Shown: positions 52,100 through 62,092, numbered from the stretch's first letter. The stretch: 64,000 bases of DNA from Mesorhizobium shangrilense (GCF_040537815.1 NZ_JBEWSZ010000001.1:3224001-3288000), one strand, 5' to 3'. The notes: generated by a model from the sequence alone, not told the origin. Numbers and translations are program-made.

Positions 52100-53209
52100 T
52101 CATCCTCTTGGCAGGAAGCTGACATCGGCTTCAGACCATCGAAGCAGCACATCGTCACCCAAATTCAGATGCTTCCCGGACTGGTCCGTAGGAACTCTGA
52201 CCTTGATCTTGTGTTCTGGCCCTCCCATGGCAAGCGACAATTGGGTTGTAGCCCCCAGGAAGGTGACGTTTTCCAGACGCGCCTGAGAAACACGCTGATC
52301 ACCGCGCAATTCGTTGCCGTCGTGGATGGCGAAACTTTCCGGCCTTATGGCGAGCAAGAGGTCGGCGCTACTGCTGGCCAATGCGGGAATCGGATGCCTT
52401 CCGAGCGGACTTTGGACGATGCCTGTTACGCCATCGGTATCGAGCTGCGCGGGCAGCAGATTGTTCTCGCCAAAGAACTTCGCCACGAATTCGCTCCGCG
52501 GCTTGTAATAGATCTCCTGAGGGGTGCCAACCTGAACCAGATTGCCGTGATCCATGACGGCGATGCGATCCGACATGGAGATCGCCTCTTCCTGATCATG
52601 CGTGATGAACACGAATGTCGTGCGAATGCGCCGCTGCAGGTCCTTTAGAAATTCCTGCATCGAACGCCGCAACTCGGCGTCCAGCGCTGCCAGCGGTTCG
52701 TCTAGCAAAATGACCTGCGGCTCGCAGACGATGGCCCTCGCCAGCGCCACCCGCTGGCGCTGGCCACCGCTCAATTCACTGGGATAGCGCTCGGCCTTGT
52801 CAGTCAGGTTGACGGTATCAAGGACCGCAGAGACCTTTGTCTTGATCTCCGCAGCCGGTCTTCGCCTGATCCGCAACCCGTAAGCCACGTTCTTTGCAAC
52901 CGTCATGTGCGGGAAAAGTGCATAGTCCTGAAACACGGTGTTGAACGGCCGTCTGAAGATCGGCACCTGGGAGATGTCGGCGCCGCGCAGCAAGATACGG
53001 CCGGATGTCGGCGGCGTGAAGCCGCCGATCATCCGCAAAATTGTCGTCTTTCCCGATCCGGATGGTCCAAGGATGGTGAGGAACTCTCCATCCTTGATGT
53101 CAAGATCGACTGGTTTCAAAACGTTGAGGTTCCTATAGGACTTGGTCACGCCAACCAGCTGGATGACGTTCGGTCTGTGGACCTCTTCCTCGGAGAATGC
53201 AGCAGTCAT
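52100..53209 (-). CDS. ABC transporter ATP-binding protein, PotA-like
   Basis: The 369-residue ATPase has Walker A GPSGSGKTT, NTVFQDYALFPHMTVAKNVAYGLR, signature LSGGQRQRVALARA, Walker B VILLDEPLAALD and ITHDQEEA, followed by a C-terminal TOBE domain (residues 280-365). The ATG at 53209 overlaps the stop of the binding-protein gene (ATGA), fixing the start. It energises the two permeases downstream. Confidence 0.94.
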   Translation of the reverse strand: MTAAFSEEEVHRPNVIQLVGVTKSYRNLNVLKPVDLDIKDGEFLTILGPSGSGKTTILRMIGGFTPPTSGRILLRGADISQVPIFRRPFNTVFQDYALFPHMTVAKNVAYGLRIRRRPAAEIKTKVSAVLDTVNLTDKAERYPSELSGGQRQRVALARAIVCEPQVILLDEPLAALDAELRRSMQEFLKDLQRRIRTTFVFITHDQEEAISMSDRIAVMDHGNLVQVGTPQEIYYKPRSEFVAKFFGENNLLPAQLDTDGVTGIVQSPLGRHPIPALASSSADLLLAIRPESFAIHDGNELRGDQRVSQARLENVTFLGATTQLSLAMGGPEHKIKVRVPTDQSGKHLNLGDDVLLRWSEADVSFLPRG

Positions 53210-54258
53210 TGTTGAACCGGAGTTGCCTTGATCTCGTTCCACAATTCGATACGACGGCCGAAGTCTTCGGGCGCCTGAAGGAAGACAAGCCTGTCGGAAT
53301 AGGTCAAGCCGATCTTTTCATTGGCGTCACCATTGGTGGTGTTGCCGTAACCGGTCTTTTCGCTGATGTAGGTTCCAACCGCCTTTTCGAGCATGGCGTC
53401 GACCCATGCGTGAGCGAGATCGGTGTCGCGGGCCTTGGCACTGATCGCCCAGCAATCGATCCAGCCGATCGCACCTTCCTTCGGAATTGTAAGCCCGACA
53501 TTGGCGCCACGGCTGCGCAACATCGGCGCCTGAGGCTCACCCATGGACATCATTAGATCGATGCCTCCTTGGGCGAAAATACTGACGCCGTCGTCGAAGC
53601 CGGCATAGTAGCTCGCGACATTGGCTTTCTGCTCCAGAAGCTTGGCCTTGACCTGTGAGAACTGGTCAGTGGTGAGGTTGAAGGGGTCCTTGATGCCGAG
53701 CAGGAGCGCCGTGGTGACGATCGCATTGTTGGCATCATCCATCACGATGATGCGACCCTTGTATTTCTTGTCCCAAAGAACGCTCCAGCTGTCAGGCGCG
53801 GTTTTGAACGTGTCGGTGCTGTAGATCAGCGGAATCGAACCCCAGGCGAAGGGAACCGCGTATGGCTTGCCGTCGAAAATAATCGCCGACACGGAACGGA
53901 ACGCCGGCAGAAGATTGCTCGACTGCGGGACTTTCGCGAGATCGACAGGCTGCAGCAGTTTCTCCTGCGTCAGCCGTTTGTAGGATGACGTCTCAATGGC
54001 GATCACGTCGAAATCCGCACCACCCGATGCTGTCATCTTGGCGAAGATTTCATCAACGCTGCCCGTATAGCTGATGCTTACGGTCGATCCGGTCTTTTCC
54101 TGGAAGGCCTTGACCCACTGGTCGTCGGCATATCCCTCCCAGGTCAGAATGCGCAGTTCCTTGCCAGCCGCCTTGGCTGGCTTGAACGCGGAAGATGCCA
54201 ATGCACCCGCTGCAATAGTGGTGGTGAGAGACAGAAATTCACGTCTTTTCATTTTCAT
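53206..54258 (-). CDS. Periplasmic spermidine/putrescine-type binding protein, PotD-like
   Basis: The 350-residue protein has a twin-arginine-like signal (KMKRREFLSLTTTIAAGALA, cut near AKA) and the PotD fold: LRILTWEGYADDQWVKAFQEKTG, VSISYTGSVDEIFAKM, FDVIAIETSSYKRL, YAVPFAWGSIPLIYSTDTF. It captures the substrate for the importer encoded next to it. Polyamines are the family default, but the pocket residues that decide this cannot be judged here. The class IV aminotransferase gene precedes it by 17 bp. Confidence 0.92.
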   Translation of the reverse strand: MKMKRREFLSLTTTIAAGALASSAFKPAKAAGKELRILTWEGYADDQWVKAFQEKTGSTVSISYTGSVDEIFAKMTASGGADFDVIAIETSSYKRLTQEKLLQPVDLAKVPQSSNLLPAFRSVSAIIFDGKPYAVPFAWGSIPLIYSTDTFKTAPDSWSVLWDKKYKGRIIVMDDANNAIVTTALLLGIKDPFNLTTDQFSQVKAKLLEQKANVASYYAGFDDGVSIFAQGGIDLMMSMGEPQAPMLRSRGANVGLTIPKEGAIGWIDCWAISAKARDTDLAHAWVDAMLEKAVGTYISEKTGYGNTTNGDANEKIGLTYSDRLVFLQAPEDFGRRIELWNEIKATPVQQ

Positions 54259-54275
54259 TCCCCTTCGTTGAGTCG

Positions 54276-55181
54276 TTATGCGGAGTAGTTAACTGGCGTC
54301 TGGTGCCAACCTGCCCTGTGCTGCTCCCAATAGAATGACTTGAGCTGCGAGCTCAGTTTTCCCGGCTTGCCGCCGCTCATGATGTGATCGTCGATGCGCG
54401 ATACGGGCATGACTCCGCCCGCCGTTGTTGTGCAGAACATTTCATCCGCCGACAGCAGATCCTGCTTCCGCAACGGCGCAATCCGCGCCGGAATGGCGAG
54501 CATTTCGCAAAGTTCGAGGACGGAGCGGCGTGTGATCCCCTCCAGGGCGCCCCGATCGGGGGTGAGCACTTCGCCCTGGCGCACAATGAAGACGTTGAAC
54601 CCCGGGCCTTCGGTGACATAACCGTCGCGGTCCAACAGCACTGCGGTATCGGCTCCCGCATCGTGGGCCTCGAACAGGCCGCGGGTCAGATCGCCCCAAT
54701 GGTAGTTCTTGACGGCAGGGTTAATGGAGGCGGGGGGGATCCGCGGCACGGAAGCGATATGGAGATGGGCTCCTCTTGCCTGCACATCGGGTGGGATGAC
54801 GTCGATCCATGGAATTGCATAGACGATAAGCTTGTTGTCGCAGTCCTGCGGCCGCCTGGAGCCGAAAACGCGTGGACTCCCACGCGTGCAGATCATCGCC
54901 ACATAGGCATCCCGCAACCCAGAAAGAGCAACACATCGCTCTGCTATCGACGCGATCTCCGCCATCGAATGAGGTGCCGTCAGCCGGACGCCCAGCATCG
55001 ATCGCTCGAAACGCGCAAGGTGATCATCCATACGAAAGAAGCTTCCATCCCGCACATGCACGACGTCGTAGGTGACATCCGAACGGGAGAAACCCCAATC
55101 CAGAACGGATATCTTGGCTTCGCCGACCGGGACGAACCTGCCATCGCTGAAGGCGACGCCGTTTGCATTTTTAGCGTTCAT
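54276..55181 (-). CDS. Class IV PLP aminotransferase (branched-chain/D-amino acid type)
   Basis: The 301-residue enzyme has DWGFSRSDVTYDVVHVRDGSFFRMDDHLARFERS (in blocks at 28-60), the Schiff-base lysine in NPAVKNYHWGD, the glutamate in GYVTEGPGFNVFIV and TTTAGGVMPVSRID. This order fits class IV transaminases such as D-amino acid or (R)-amine aminotransferases. I start at MNAKNANGVAF (55181); the frame is open to 55244. It heads the polyamine-type importer operon and likely works on the imported amine. It diverges from the aldo/keto reductase gene. Confidence 0.9.
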   Translation of the reverse strand: MNAKNANGVAFSDGRFVPVGEAKISVLDWGFSRSDVTYDVVHVRDGSFFRMDDHLARFERSMLGVRLTAPHSMAEIASIAERCVALSGLRDAYVAMICTRGSPRVFGSRRPQDCDNKLIVYAIPWIDVIPPDVQARGAHLHIASVPRIPPASINPAVKNYHWGDLTRGLFEAHDAGADTAVLLDRDGYVTEGPGFNVFIVRQGEVLTPDRGALEGITRRSVLELCEMLAIPARIAPLRKQDLLSADEMFCTTTAGGVMPVSRIDDHIMSGGKPGKLSSQLKSFYWEQHRAGWHQTPVNYSA

Positions 55182-55223
55182 GGATGCTTCTACACTTCCT
55201 GAAATCGGCATGCATACGATGAC

Positions 55224-55256
55224 AAGAAAATTGCTCATTTGCAAGATAATTTTCTT
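55224..55256. promoter_or_regulatory. Nested inverted repeat in a divergent promoter
   Basis: AAGAAAATT (55224-55232) and AATTTTCTT (55248-55256) are exact reverse complements. Inside them lies TTGC-N6-GCAA (55231-55244). It sits between the divergent class IV aminotransferase and aldo/keto reductase genes, with TTGACA at 55269-55274 for the plus gene. It is a candidate operator for the XRE-cupin regulator of the same region. Confidence 0.45.
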
Positions 55257-55340
55257 TGGAGAAATTTATTGACACGAAAGAAAGAGAGTGGGAATTAACT
55301 GCCGAGCAGATTTCAGGTCGCGTTTTGGGAAGAAACTTTC

Positions 55341-56327
55341 ATGCAGGAAACATCTGAACGGAGGCCTCTGGGCCGCACGTTGCTCAAGGCCACAGCCTTG
55401 GGCCTGGGAACGACGGCGATTGGCGGGCTGTACTCCGCGACCAGCGATGCTGCCGCTTTTGAGACGATGGAAGCTGCCTGGGATCTCGGCATACGGTTGT
55501 TCGATACCGCGCCGCAATATGGCAACGGCATGGCCGAACAACGCTTGGGCGCCTTCCTGAAAACCAAACCGCGCGACAGCTACGTTCTTTGCACAAAGGT
55601 GGGTAGATTGCTGCGGCTTCCCCAAGAACCGCAGGGCGAGGACGCCTACTACAAGGGAACGCCCCCAGAGCGCCCGGTGTTCGATTTCAGCTATGACGGG
55701 GTCATGACTTCGGTCGAAGAAAGCCTCCGGCGTCTGGGCCTCGACAGCATCGACGTGCTGCATATCCACGATCCGGACGCGCACTATGCGCAGGCAATGG
55801 ACGGCGCCTACAAGGCATTGGACAAACTGCGCTCCGAGGGCCAGATCAGTGCCGTCGGTGCCGGCATGAACCAGAGCGAAATGCTGGTGGAGTTCGCCCG
55901 GGACGGCGTTTTCGATTGCTTCCTGCTTGCCGGCCGCTACACGCTGCTTGAACAGGGGGCGCTCGATGAACTCCTTCCGCTTTGCGTGGACAAGCAGATC
56001 TCCATCATCATAGGCGGCGTCTACAACAGCGGCCTTCTCGCAAATCCGGGAGCCGGTGCGAAATTCAACTACCAGGAGGCCGACAAGGCGCTAATCGACC
56101 GCGCCCTCGAACTCGAAAGGGTCTGCTTGCGTCATGACGTGCCCCTGAAGGCCGCCGCCATTCAGTTTCCGACACTGCATCCCGCGGTAGCAAGTGTCCT
56201 GAGCGGGGCCAGAAGCCGCGACGAGATCGTCGAAAACAACGCGCTGTTGCGGCACCCAATCCCAGCGGCCATGTGGGACGACTTGCGATCCTTTGGGCTG
56301 ATCTCACCTCAAGCCCCCACTGCCTGA
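55341..56327 (+). CDS. Aldo/keto reductase, L-fucose or D-threo-aldose dehydrogenase-like
   Basis: The 328-residue protein has the AKR barrel: LGLGTTAIGGLYSATSDAAA, then LFDTAPQYGNGMAEQRLG with catalytic tyrosine, VLCTKVGRLLR with lysine, and HIHDPDAHY with the catalytic histidine. NSGLLANPGAGAKFNY and IQFPTLHPAVASVLSGARS match the D-threo-aldose/L-fucose 1-dehydrogenase branch. With the lactonase and FucU mutarotase downstream it would oxidise a sugar to its lactone. Gap to the lactonase gene is five bases. Confidence 0.9.
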   Translation: MQETSERRPLGRTLLKATALGLGTTAIGGLYSATSDAAAFETMEAAWDLGIRLFDTAPQYGNGMAEQRLGAFLKTKPRDSYVLCTKVGRLLRLPQEPQGEDAYYKGTPPERPVFDFSYDGVMTSVEESLRRLGLDSIDVLHIHDPDAHYAQAMDGAYKALDKLRSEGQISAVGAGMNQSEMLVEFARDGVFDCFLLAGRYTLLEQGALDELLPLCVDKQISIIIGGVYNSGLLANPGAGAKFNYQEADKALIDRALELERVCLRHDVPLKAAAIQFPTLHPAVASVLSGARSRDEIVENNALLRHPIPAAMWDDLRSFGLISPQAPTA

Positions 56328-56332
56328 ACCGC

Positions 56333-57181
56333 ATGCAACCGCGCGTGATCGACGCTCACCAGCATTTCTGGAACCTGACGACAGGCAGTTACCCATGGAT
56401 GGCAGGCGAAGCGATGCGCCCGCTGCGGCGTGATTTCGGCCCCGACGACCTGTTGCCGTTGATGGCGGAAGCCGGCATCGACGCGACCATCTTGGTGCAA
56501 TGCCGCCACGACGCGGACGAAACCCGCGAATTTCTTGCCATAGCCAACGATCATGCCTTCGTTGCAGGTGTCGTCGGCTGGGCAGATCTTCAGGCGAACG
56601 ACTGCTCGCACATGATCGGGAAGCTGCGCGCGCTCCCCGGCGGGGACCGACTTGTCGGCATCCGCCACAATGTTCACGACGAGCCCGATGCTGAATGGCT
56701 GCGACGGCCTGCGGTCCGTGCTGGCGTGTCGGCCATTTTCGCGGCCGAGTTAACCCTCGATCTGCTTGTGCGCACCCGGGAAATGCCTGCCGCCATCGAT
56801 CTGGTGCAACAATTTCCAAGCGGGCGGTTCGTGTTGGATCATATGGCCAAGCCCCCAATCGCGTCCGGGGTCAACCTCCCCTGGCAATCTCGCCTGAAGA
56901 GGCTCGCCGCGCATGGAAATGTCTGGTGCAAGATCTCCGGCCTCGTTACCGAAGCGGAATGGGGATCATGGCGGGCCGAAGATTTCGATCCATACATGCG
57001 GCTGGCATTGGATGCTTTTGGCCCGGAGCGCATAATGTTCGGCTCTGACTGGCCTGTTTGCACATTAGCGGCCGGCTATAAGGACGTGAGAGACATCGCG
57101 GGCCGGCTGGCCGATGCCAATCCCGAATTGGCCGACCGATTTTTCCATCTAAACGCGATCGATGCCTATCGTCTGCGGTAG
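56333..57181 (+). CDS. Amidohydrolase-2 family lactonase (L-fuconolactonase-like)
   Basis: The 282-residue TIM-barrel protein has VIDAHQHFWNLTTGSYPWM at its start (metal histidines), FVLDHMAKPPI, the VWCKISGLVTEA lysine region and MFGSDWPVC with the metal aspartate. This pattern is that of COG3618 lactonases such as L-fuconolactonase and L-rhamnono-lactonase. It starts five bases after the dehydrogenase stop, so I do not use the open frame upstream (from 56273). It should open the lactone made by that enzyme. Confidence 0.9.
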   Translation: MQPRVIDAHQHFWNLTTGSYPWMAGEAMRPLRRDFGPDDLLPLMAEAGIDATILVQCRHDADETREFLAIANDHAFVAGVVGWADLQANDCSHMIGKLRALPGGDRLVGIRHNVHDEPDAEWLRRPAVRAGVSAIFAAELTLDLLVRTREMPAAIDLVQQFPSGRFVLDHMAKPPIASGVNLPWQSRLKRLAAHGNVWCKISGLVTEAEWGSWRAEDFDPYMRLALDAFGPERIMFGSDWPVCTLAAGYKDVRDIAGRLADANPELADRFFHLNAIDAYRLR

Positions 57182-57222
57182 CGCAGCGAGCGATGACCAT
57201 CATTCTCACCTGAGGAAACGAC

Positions 57223-57807
57223 ATGAACGTTAACTTCAAGGACGGCACATGGCTCAACCAGCCGGCAGGCTGGTTGGCGGAGGATGCGAGCCTCACCATG
57301 ACCACTGATGCCAAGACCGATTTCTGGCGAGAAACCCACTACAATTTCACCCGGGACAGCGGTCATTTCCTCGGCTTTCCGGCGACTGATGACTTCACCG
57401 CCAGGATTCGCATCCAGGGCGAATTTCGTACCCTGTATGATCAAGCAGGCCTCATGGTTCGTATCGACGAGAAACGCTGGGTCAAGACCGGCGTGGAGTT
57501 CACCGATGGCGAACTCTTCCTCAGCACCGTCATCACCGACGGCAAGTCCGACTGGTCGGTCTCGCAGCCTTTCAAGGAACTGGAGGACTTCCACATCCGG
57601 GTGACGCTTGCCGGGGGCGCTATGCGCATTCAAGCTTCGCGGGACGGCAAATTCTGGCCGCTGTTGCGCCTCGCGCCCTTCCCGGTTGCCGCCTCTTACG
57701 CGGTCGGCCCGACGGCGTGTACGCCGGAGCGCAGTGGGCTGGCCGTCCATTTTTCGGAGTTTTCGATCGGCCCGGCCATCACCACCGATCTCCACGATCT
57801 AAGCTGA
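57223..57807 (+). CDS. DUF1349 protein (concanavalin-like fold)
   Basis: The 194-residue protein is rich in beta strands and fits DUF1349: DFWRETHYNFTRDSGHFLG, LYDQAGLMVRIDEKRWVKTGVEF, then GKSDWSVSQPF and GAMRIQASRDGKFWPLLRLA. It has no signal peptide and should be cytoplasmic. DUF1349 proteins are often near sugar-degrading genes and may bind or reshape a sugar; no activity is firmly known to me. The position between the lactonase and mutarotase genes supports a sugar role. Confidence 0.85.
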   Translation: MNVNFKDGTWLNQPAGWLAEDASLTMTTDAKTDFWRETHYNFTRDSGHFLGFPATDDFTARIRIQGEFRTLYDQAGLMVRIDEKRWVKTGVEFTDGELFLSTVITDGKSDWSVSQPFKELEDFHIRVTLAGGAMRIQASRDGKFWPLLRLAPFPVAASYAVGPTACTPERSGLAVHFSEFSIGPAITTDLHDLS

Positions 57808-57820
57808 AGGATCCTTCATC

Positions 57821-58261
57821 ATGCTGATTGGAATCGACCCTATCCTGAATGCTGACATTCTGCACGCGTTGCGCGCCATGGGCCATGGCGACGAAATTGT
57901 CATCGCCGATGGGAGCTTCCCCGCACAAACAGTGTCGAAGCGTCTTATCCGCATGGAAGCGAGCGACTTGCCGCGCATGTTGAAAGCGGTGCTGTCGGTG
58001 ATGCCACTGGACGATTCCGAACCGGATCCGGTGATGGGCATGGAAGTCATCGGCGATCCTGACAAGATCGTACCGGCACATATCGCGATACAGACGGCGC
58101 TCGATGCCTTGCCCGGTGAGCCGACAAAGCTTGCCCGGATTGAGCGTTTCGCATTTTACGAGCGCACCAAGCAGGCATTCGCCGTCATAGCGACTGGCGA
58201 AACCTTATTCTACGGCAACGTGATTATTCGCAAGGGGACCGTCAACCTGGGCGGGAACTGA
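57821..58261 (+). CDS. fucU: RbsD/FucU family sugar mutarotase
   Basis: The 146-residue protein begins MLIGIDPILNADILHALRAMGHGDEIVIADG, the opening of RbsD/FucU proteins with a histidine that catalyses ring flipping. ERFAFYERTKQAFAVIATGE at the end fits FucU. FucU interconverts alpha and beta forms of L-fucose and related sugars. It lies 14 bp after the DUF1349 gene and is the last member of the sugar set. Its presence with the AKR and lactonase is the main reason to propose L-fucose-like substrate. Confidence 0.9.
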   Translation: MLIGIDPILNADILHALRAMGHGDEIVIADGSFPAQTVSKRLIRMEASDLPRMLKAVLSVMPLDDSEPDPVMGMEVIGDPDKIVPAHIAIQTALDALPGEPTKLARIERFAFYERTKQAFAVIATGETLFYGNVIIRKGTVNLGGN

Positions 58262-58801
58262 CCGATATTGGCATTTGCCTCCCTGGATTAGATTGAGCGG
58301 GCTGGCATCCCATGGGCGTTTTGGGATGGAAGCAGATGGCACGGGTAACGGCGTTGGAGATAACGCATTCACCCGACAGGGGGGCATTTGGCTCCTCCCA
58401 TGCTCATGATATCTTTCTGGCAAGGATCGACTTAGGAGCCTCGCTCGCTTGCGCCGGCCTGTTCGCCAAACGCTGGGCGCGCGTCATTGATGTCTGCGCT
58501 CCGGATAAACCAGGACACGACGTCGGCCGCAGGATCCTGAGCGGCGACGGTCTTCGCGCGATAGGTCAGCGCTACTATTTCAACAGGCGTCCCAAGAAGG
58601 ACCCGTTGGCTGCCTCGTCAGCGTCCGCCCATCAATAAGACAACCGGAGTAGTGTCCCTTCGAAGTGGATGCCCGTAGCCGAATTAGACCTTCTTCCATC
58701 GTTTCCACTGCTTCTGTTCGCGCGCAAATACCGTTGTTTCCGCCGCGAAGTCGCCGACTGCATGCGCTTCCCAGGGACTCTTCGGGATTGATTCCATCCG
58801 T
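58262..58801. other. Gene-free stretch between converging operons
   Basis: This 540-bp region separates the plus-strand sugar set from the minus-strand binding-protein operon. A plus frame of 108 codons (58312-58638) has no ribosome site and no recognised motif, though it reads smoothly. I could not support it as a gene. A strong hairpin follows at 58802-58831. Confidence 0.4.
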
Positions 58802-58831
58802 AAGATGCCCGGCCATGACACCGGGCATCTT
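58802..58831. terminator. Strong hairpin after the minus-strand binding-protein gene
   Basis: AAGATGCCCGG (58802-58812) pairs perfectly with CCGGGCATCTT (58821-58831) round CCATGACA. It lies 27 bp past the stop of the gene at 58859. The T-run is short on either strand, but the 11-bp stem is strong. Confidence 0.7.
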
Positions 58832-58858
58832 TGAAAATGATCATTCGATCCCGAGTTC

Positions 58859-59977
58859 TTATTTTTCGAAATAGGTGGGTTTTCCGTCCTCGCCCTTCTT
58901 CCATTCATAGATGACGTAGTCAGGACGCGTCGGATCGCCCTTGGCGTCGTAGCCGAAGTCACCGATGGCGGTCTTGAACGGCCCGTACCCCTTGATGGTT
59001 TCGGCTACTTTCATCGCGTCATCGGCGGATCCAGTTTTGGCGATCGCGGCGGCGATGATCTGAACCGCGGCATAGGAGTATAGGGTGTAGGCTTCCGGCT
59101 CGAAGCCGGCTGCGTGGAACCTCTCGACGATATCCTTTGCGACTGGATTCTTGCGTGGATCCGGGCCGAAGGTGTTGAGTGTGCCGATGACGGCGTCACC
59201 GGCAATCGCGGCTAGTTCGTTCGAAACCATTCCGTCGCCTGAGAAGAAAGTAGCCTTCAAGCCTTGATCGGCGGACTGGCGCATGATCAGCCCGGCCTCG
59301 GTGTGCAGACCGCCGAAGTAGATCAGCGTAACCCCGGCTTCCTTCATCTTGGCGATGAGCGCGGAGAAGTCCTTGTCACCGATGTTGATGCCTTCATACA
59401 TCACTTCTGTAACGCCATCGGCATTCAGCACCTTCTTCGCCACGTCGACGAGACCCTGTCCGTATGGGCTCTTGTCGTGGACGATGGCGAGCTTGGCGTC
59501 CTTGAAATTCGCAGCGATATAGTCGCCCGCGACCTTGCCCTGCTGGTCATCACGGCCGCAGGTGCGGAACGTGTTCCAGAGACCGCGCTCGGTGTACTGC
59601 GGATTGGTGGATGCGGGTGATATCTCGAGCACGCCGTTTTCGGCGTAGACTTCCGAGGCGGGGATCGACACGCCCGAATTGAAATGGCCGACCACGTATT
59701 TCACCCCGTCACCGACGAACTTGTTGGCAACCGAAATCCCCTGTTTCGGATCGGACACATCGTCTCCAACCTGGATCTTGATCTGCTGGCCGAGGACGCC
59801 GCCCGCGGCATTGATATCGGCCGCTGCCTGTTCGGCGCCCTTTTGGAATTGCGCGCCAAAGGCGGCATTCGGACCGGTGATCGGACCGGCGACACCGATC
59901 AGAATATCGGCCCGGGCGTTGCCGCTGAACGCGGCAAGCGCGGTCACGGCAACCGCGAACAACAGTGATTTTTTCAT
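58859..59977 (-). CDS. Branched-chain amino acid-type binding protein (LivK/BraC-like)
   Basis: The 372-residue protein has a signal peptide ([20 protein letters not shown], cut near ARA) and mature start [20 protein letters not shown]. Other landmarks are [40 protein letters not shown] and [17 protein letters not shown], all typical of LivJ/LivK/BraC. The start at 59977 has GGGAG upstream; the open frame continues to 60079. No permease or ATPase genes accompany it here, so it may serve an importer elsewhere. Confidence 0.92.
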   Translation of the reverse strand: MKKSLLFAVAVTALAAFSGNARADILIGVAGPITGPNAAFGAQFQKGAEQAAADINAAGGVLGQQIKIQVGDDVSDPKQGISVANKFVGDGVKYVVGHFNSGVSIPASEVYAENGVLEISPASTNPQYTERGLWNTFRTCGRDDQQGKVAGDYIAANFKDAKLAIVHDKSPYGQGLVDVAKKVLNADGVTEVMYEGINIGDKDFSALIAKMKEAGVTLIYFGGLHTEAGLIMRQSADQGLKATFFSGDGMVSNELAAIAGDAVIGTLNTFGPDPRKNPVAKDIVERFHAAGFEPEAYTLYSYAAVQIIAAAIAKTGSADDAMKVAETIKGYGPFKTAIGDFGYDAKGDPTRPDYVIYEWKKGEDGKPTYFEK

Positions 59978-60107
59978 GCGATGGCTCCCATTTAGCATTG
60001 TGGGCGTTGATTGATGCTTCGATGCGATGCCCACCCGGCGCATCAAGCTGACTTTGAAATTTGCGGCCGCCTTCCCCATCAGGCGCCTGCCATTCGGCGC
60101 GGCTTGT

Positions 60108-61328
60108 TCAAGGCATGCGTTCCACCGCCAATGCGGTGGCCTCGCCCCCGCCGATGCAGACGGCCGCTATGCCGCGCTTCAGCTGATATTTCCGGAGCGC
60201 GGCGACCAGCGTGACGATGATGCGCGCGCCTGACGCGCCGATCGGATGGCCAAGCGCGCATGCGCCGCCATGCACATTCACCTTGTCTTCAGGCAGGCCG
60301 AGTTCGCGCATCGCGGCCATCGGCACGACGGCGAAAGCCTCGTTGATCTCAAAGAGATCCACATCCCCGAGATCCCATTCAATCCTCTCGCAGAGCTTGC
60401 GGATGGCGCCGATCGGCGCGATCGTGAAGAGGTTGGGCGCCTGGGCGTAAGTGACATGGCCACGGATTGTGGCGAGCGGGCCAACGCCCCTCTTGTCTGC
60501 TTCTGAACGGCGCATGAGGACGAGGGCCGCGGCGCCGTCCGAGATTGACGAGGAATTCGCGGCCGTTACCGTGCCGCCCTCCCGGAAAGCAGGCTTCAGC
60601 GCGGGGATTCTTTCCGGTCTTGCCTTCGCAGGCTGCTCGTCCTCATCGACGATGCGCTCGGTCTTGCCCGCCGCCACCGTGATCGAGACGATCTCCTTGA
60701 TGAAGCTGCCCTCGGCAATGGCCTTCTGCGCCCTTTCCAGCGAAGCGACCGCGAAGGCGTCCTGGGCGCCGCGGCTAAACTGGTAGGCATGCGCACAGTC
60801 CTCGGCGAAGGTCCCCATGAGCCGCCCTTTGTCGTAGGCGTCCTCCAGGCCATCCAGGAACATATGATCGACGATCTTGCCGTGCCCGAGCCGATAGCCG
60901 GAGCGCGCACGATCGAGGAGATACGGCGCGTTGGTCATGCTCTCCATGCCACCCGCCACGACGATCGCCGCGGAACCAGCGGCAATGCGGTCGTGGGCCA
61001 GCATCACCGACATCATGCCGGACCCGCACATCTTGTTTACGGTCGTGGCACCGACACTGAGCGGCAGGCCGGCGGCGATGGCGGCTTGGCGCGCGGGCGC
61101 CTGGCCCTGACCGGCGGACAGCACGCAACCCAACAGCACCTCATCGACGAGATCCATCCCGGTTCCGGACCGCTCCAAGGCGGCCCGGACAGCGGCCGCG
61201 CCAAGCTGCGCGGCGGCAACGTCCTTGAAGGCGCCTTGGAACCCTCCAAGGGGCGTGCGGGCGCCGCCGACGATGACTATCGGATCACGAGTGGTCACCC
61301 AGCCGATCCCTCCTGCAGTGCCCGTCAT
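60108..61328 (-). CDS. Acetyl-CoA acetyltransferase (thiolase)
   Basis: The 406-residue thiolase has the nucleophile cysteine in [12 protein letters not shown] (about residue 100), [43 protein letters not shown] with the catalytic histidine and [14 protein letters not shown] with the second cysteine. It cleaves or joins acyl-CoA groups in the cytoplasm. Its ATG lies within the end of the SDR gene (four-base overlap), so both are made together, as in the last two steps of beta-oxidation. Confidence 0.95.
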   Translation of the reverse strand: MTGTAGGIGWVTTRDPIVIVGGARTPLGGFQGAFKDVAAAQLGAAAVRAALERSGTGMDLVDEVLLGCVLSAGQGQAPARQAAIAAGLPLSVGATTVNKMCGSGMMSVMLAHDRIAAGSAAIVVAGGMESMTNAPYLLDRARSGYRLGHGKIVDHMFLDGLEDAYDKGRLMGTFAEDCAHAYQFSRGAQDAFAVASLERAQKAIAEGSFIKEIVSITVAAGKTERIVDEDEQPAKARPERIPALKPAFREGGTVTAANSSSISDGAAALVLMRRSEADKRGVGPLATIRGHVTYAQAPNLFTIAPIGAIRKLCERIEWDLGDVDLFEINEAFAVVPMAAMRELGLPEDKVNVHGGACALGHPIGASGARIIVTLVAALRKYQLKRGIAAVCIGGGEATALAVERMP

Positions 61329-62092
61329 CGCGGCGCCATGCGCAACGCGCCGTCAAGGCGGATAACCTCGCCGTTCAGCATCATGTTCTCGCAGATGTGT
61401 TTCACCAGGCTGGCATACTCATCCGGACGGCCCAGGCGCGGCGGAAACGGCACGCTCGCGCCGAGCGCGTCCCGCACCTCTTGCGGCATGGCCGCCATCA
61501 TGGGTGTTTCAAAGATGCCCGGGGCGATGGTGGCGACGCGTACGCCATAGCGAGCCAGCTCCCGAGCGACCGGCAGCGTCAGCGCGGCGACACCCCCCTT
61601 TGACGCCGCGTAGGCCGCCTGACCGACCTGCCCATCGAACGCCGCGATCGAGGCTGTGTTGACGATCACGCCGCGCTCGCCATCAGCATCGGGCTCTCCC
61701 TTCACCATGCGGTCGGCGACAAGCCGCAACATGTTGAAGGTGCCGACGAGATTGATCGCAATCGTGCGCGCGAAGCTTTCGAGGCTGTGAAGCTTGTCCC
61801 GCCCGAGGACCTTTTCACCCGGCGCTATGCCCGCGCAATTCACCAGCCCGTGGATGCGCCCGAACGTGTTCGTGGCAACATCAATCGCGGCAATGCCGTC
61901 GATTTCGCTGGTGACATCGGCCCGGTGAAAGCGCACGGCGCTGCCCAGTTCCGCGGCGACTTTTTCGCCGGCCGCAGCGTTCACATCGATGGCAAGAACG
62001 TTTGCGCCTTCAGCGGCGAACATGCGTGCAACCGCGGCTCCCAATCCGGAGCCGGAGCCGGTGACCAAAAAAACGCTATCCTTGATCCGCAT
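61325..62092 (-). CDS. SDR oxidoreductase, 3-hydroxyacyl-CoA dehydrogenase-like
   Basis: The 255-residue protein has the NAD motif [15 protein letters not shown] (residues 11-25), [10 protein letters not shown] and the catalytic pair in [12 protein letters not shown] with serine in [40 protein letters not shown] (in blocks) matches the HSD17B10/3-hydroxy-2-methylacyl-CoA dehydrogenase group. It should oxidise a 3-hydroxyacyl-CoA for the thiolase downstream. Confidence 0.92.
   Translation of the reverse strand: MRIKDSVFLVTGSGSGLGAAVARMFAAEGANVLAIDVNAAAGEKVAAELGSAVRFHRADVTSEIDGIAAIDVATNTFGRIHGLVNCAGIAPGEKVLGRDKLHSLESFARTIAINLVGTFNMLRLVADRMVKGEPDADGERGVIVNTASIAAFDGQVGQAAYAASKGGVAALTLPVARELARYGVRVATIAPGIFETPMMAAMPQEVRDALGASVPFPPRLGRPDEYASLVKHICENMMLNGEVIRLDGALRMAPR

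Noticed and set aside
58312..58638. 108-codon plus-strand ORF after fucU
   Set aside because: No ribosome site, no known motif and no support from neighbours; it may be chance.
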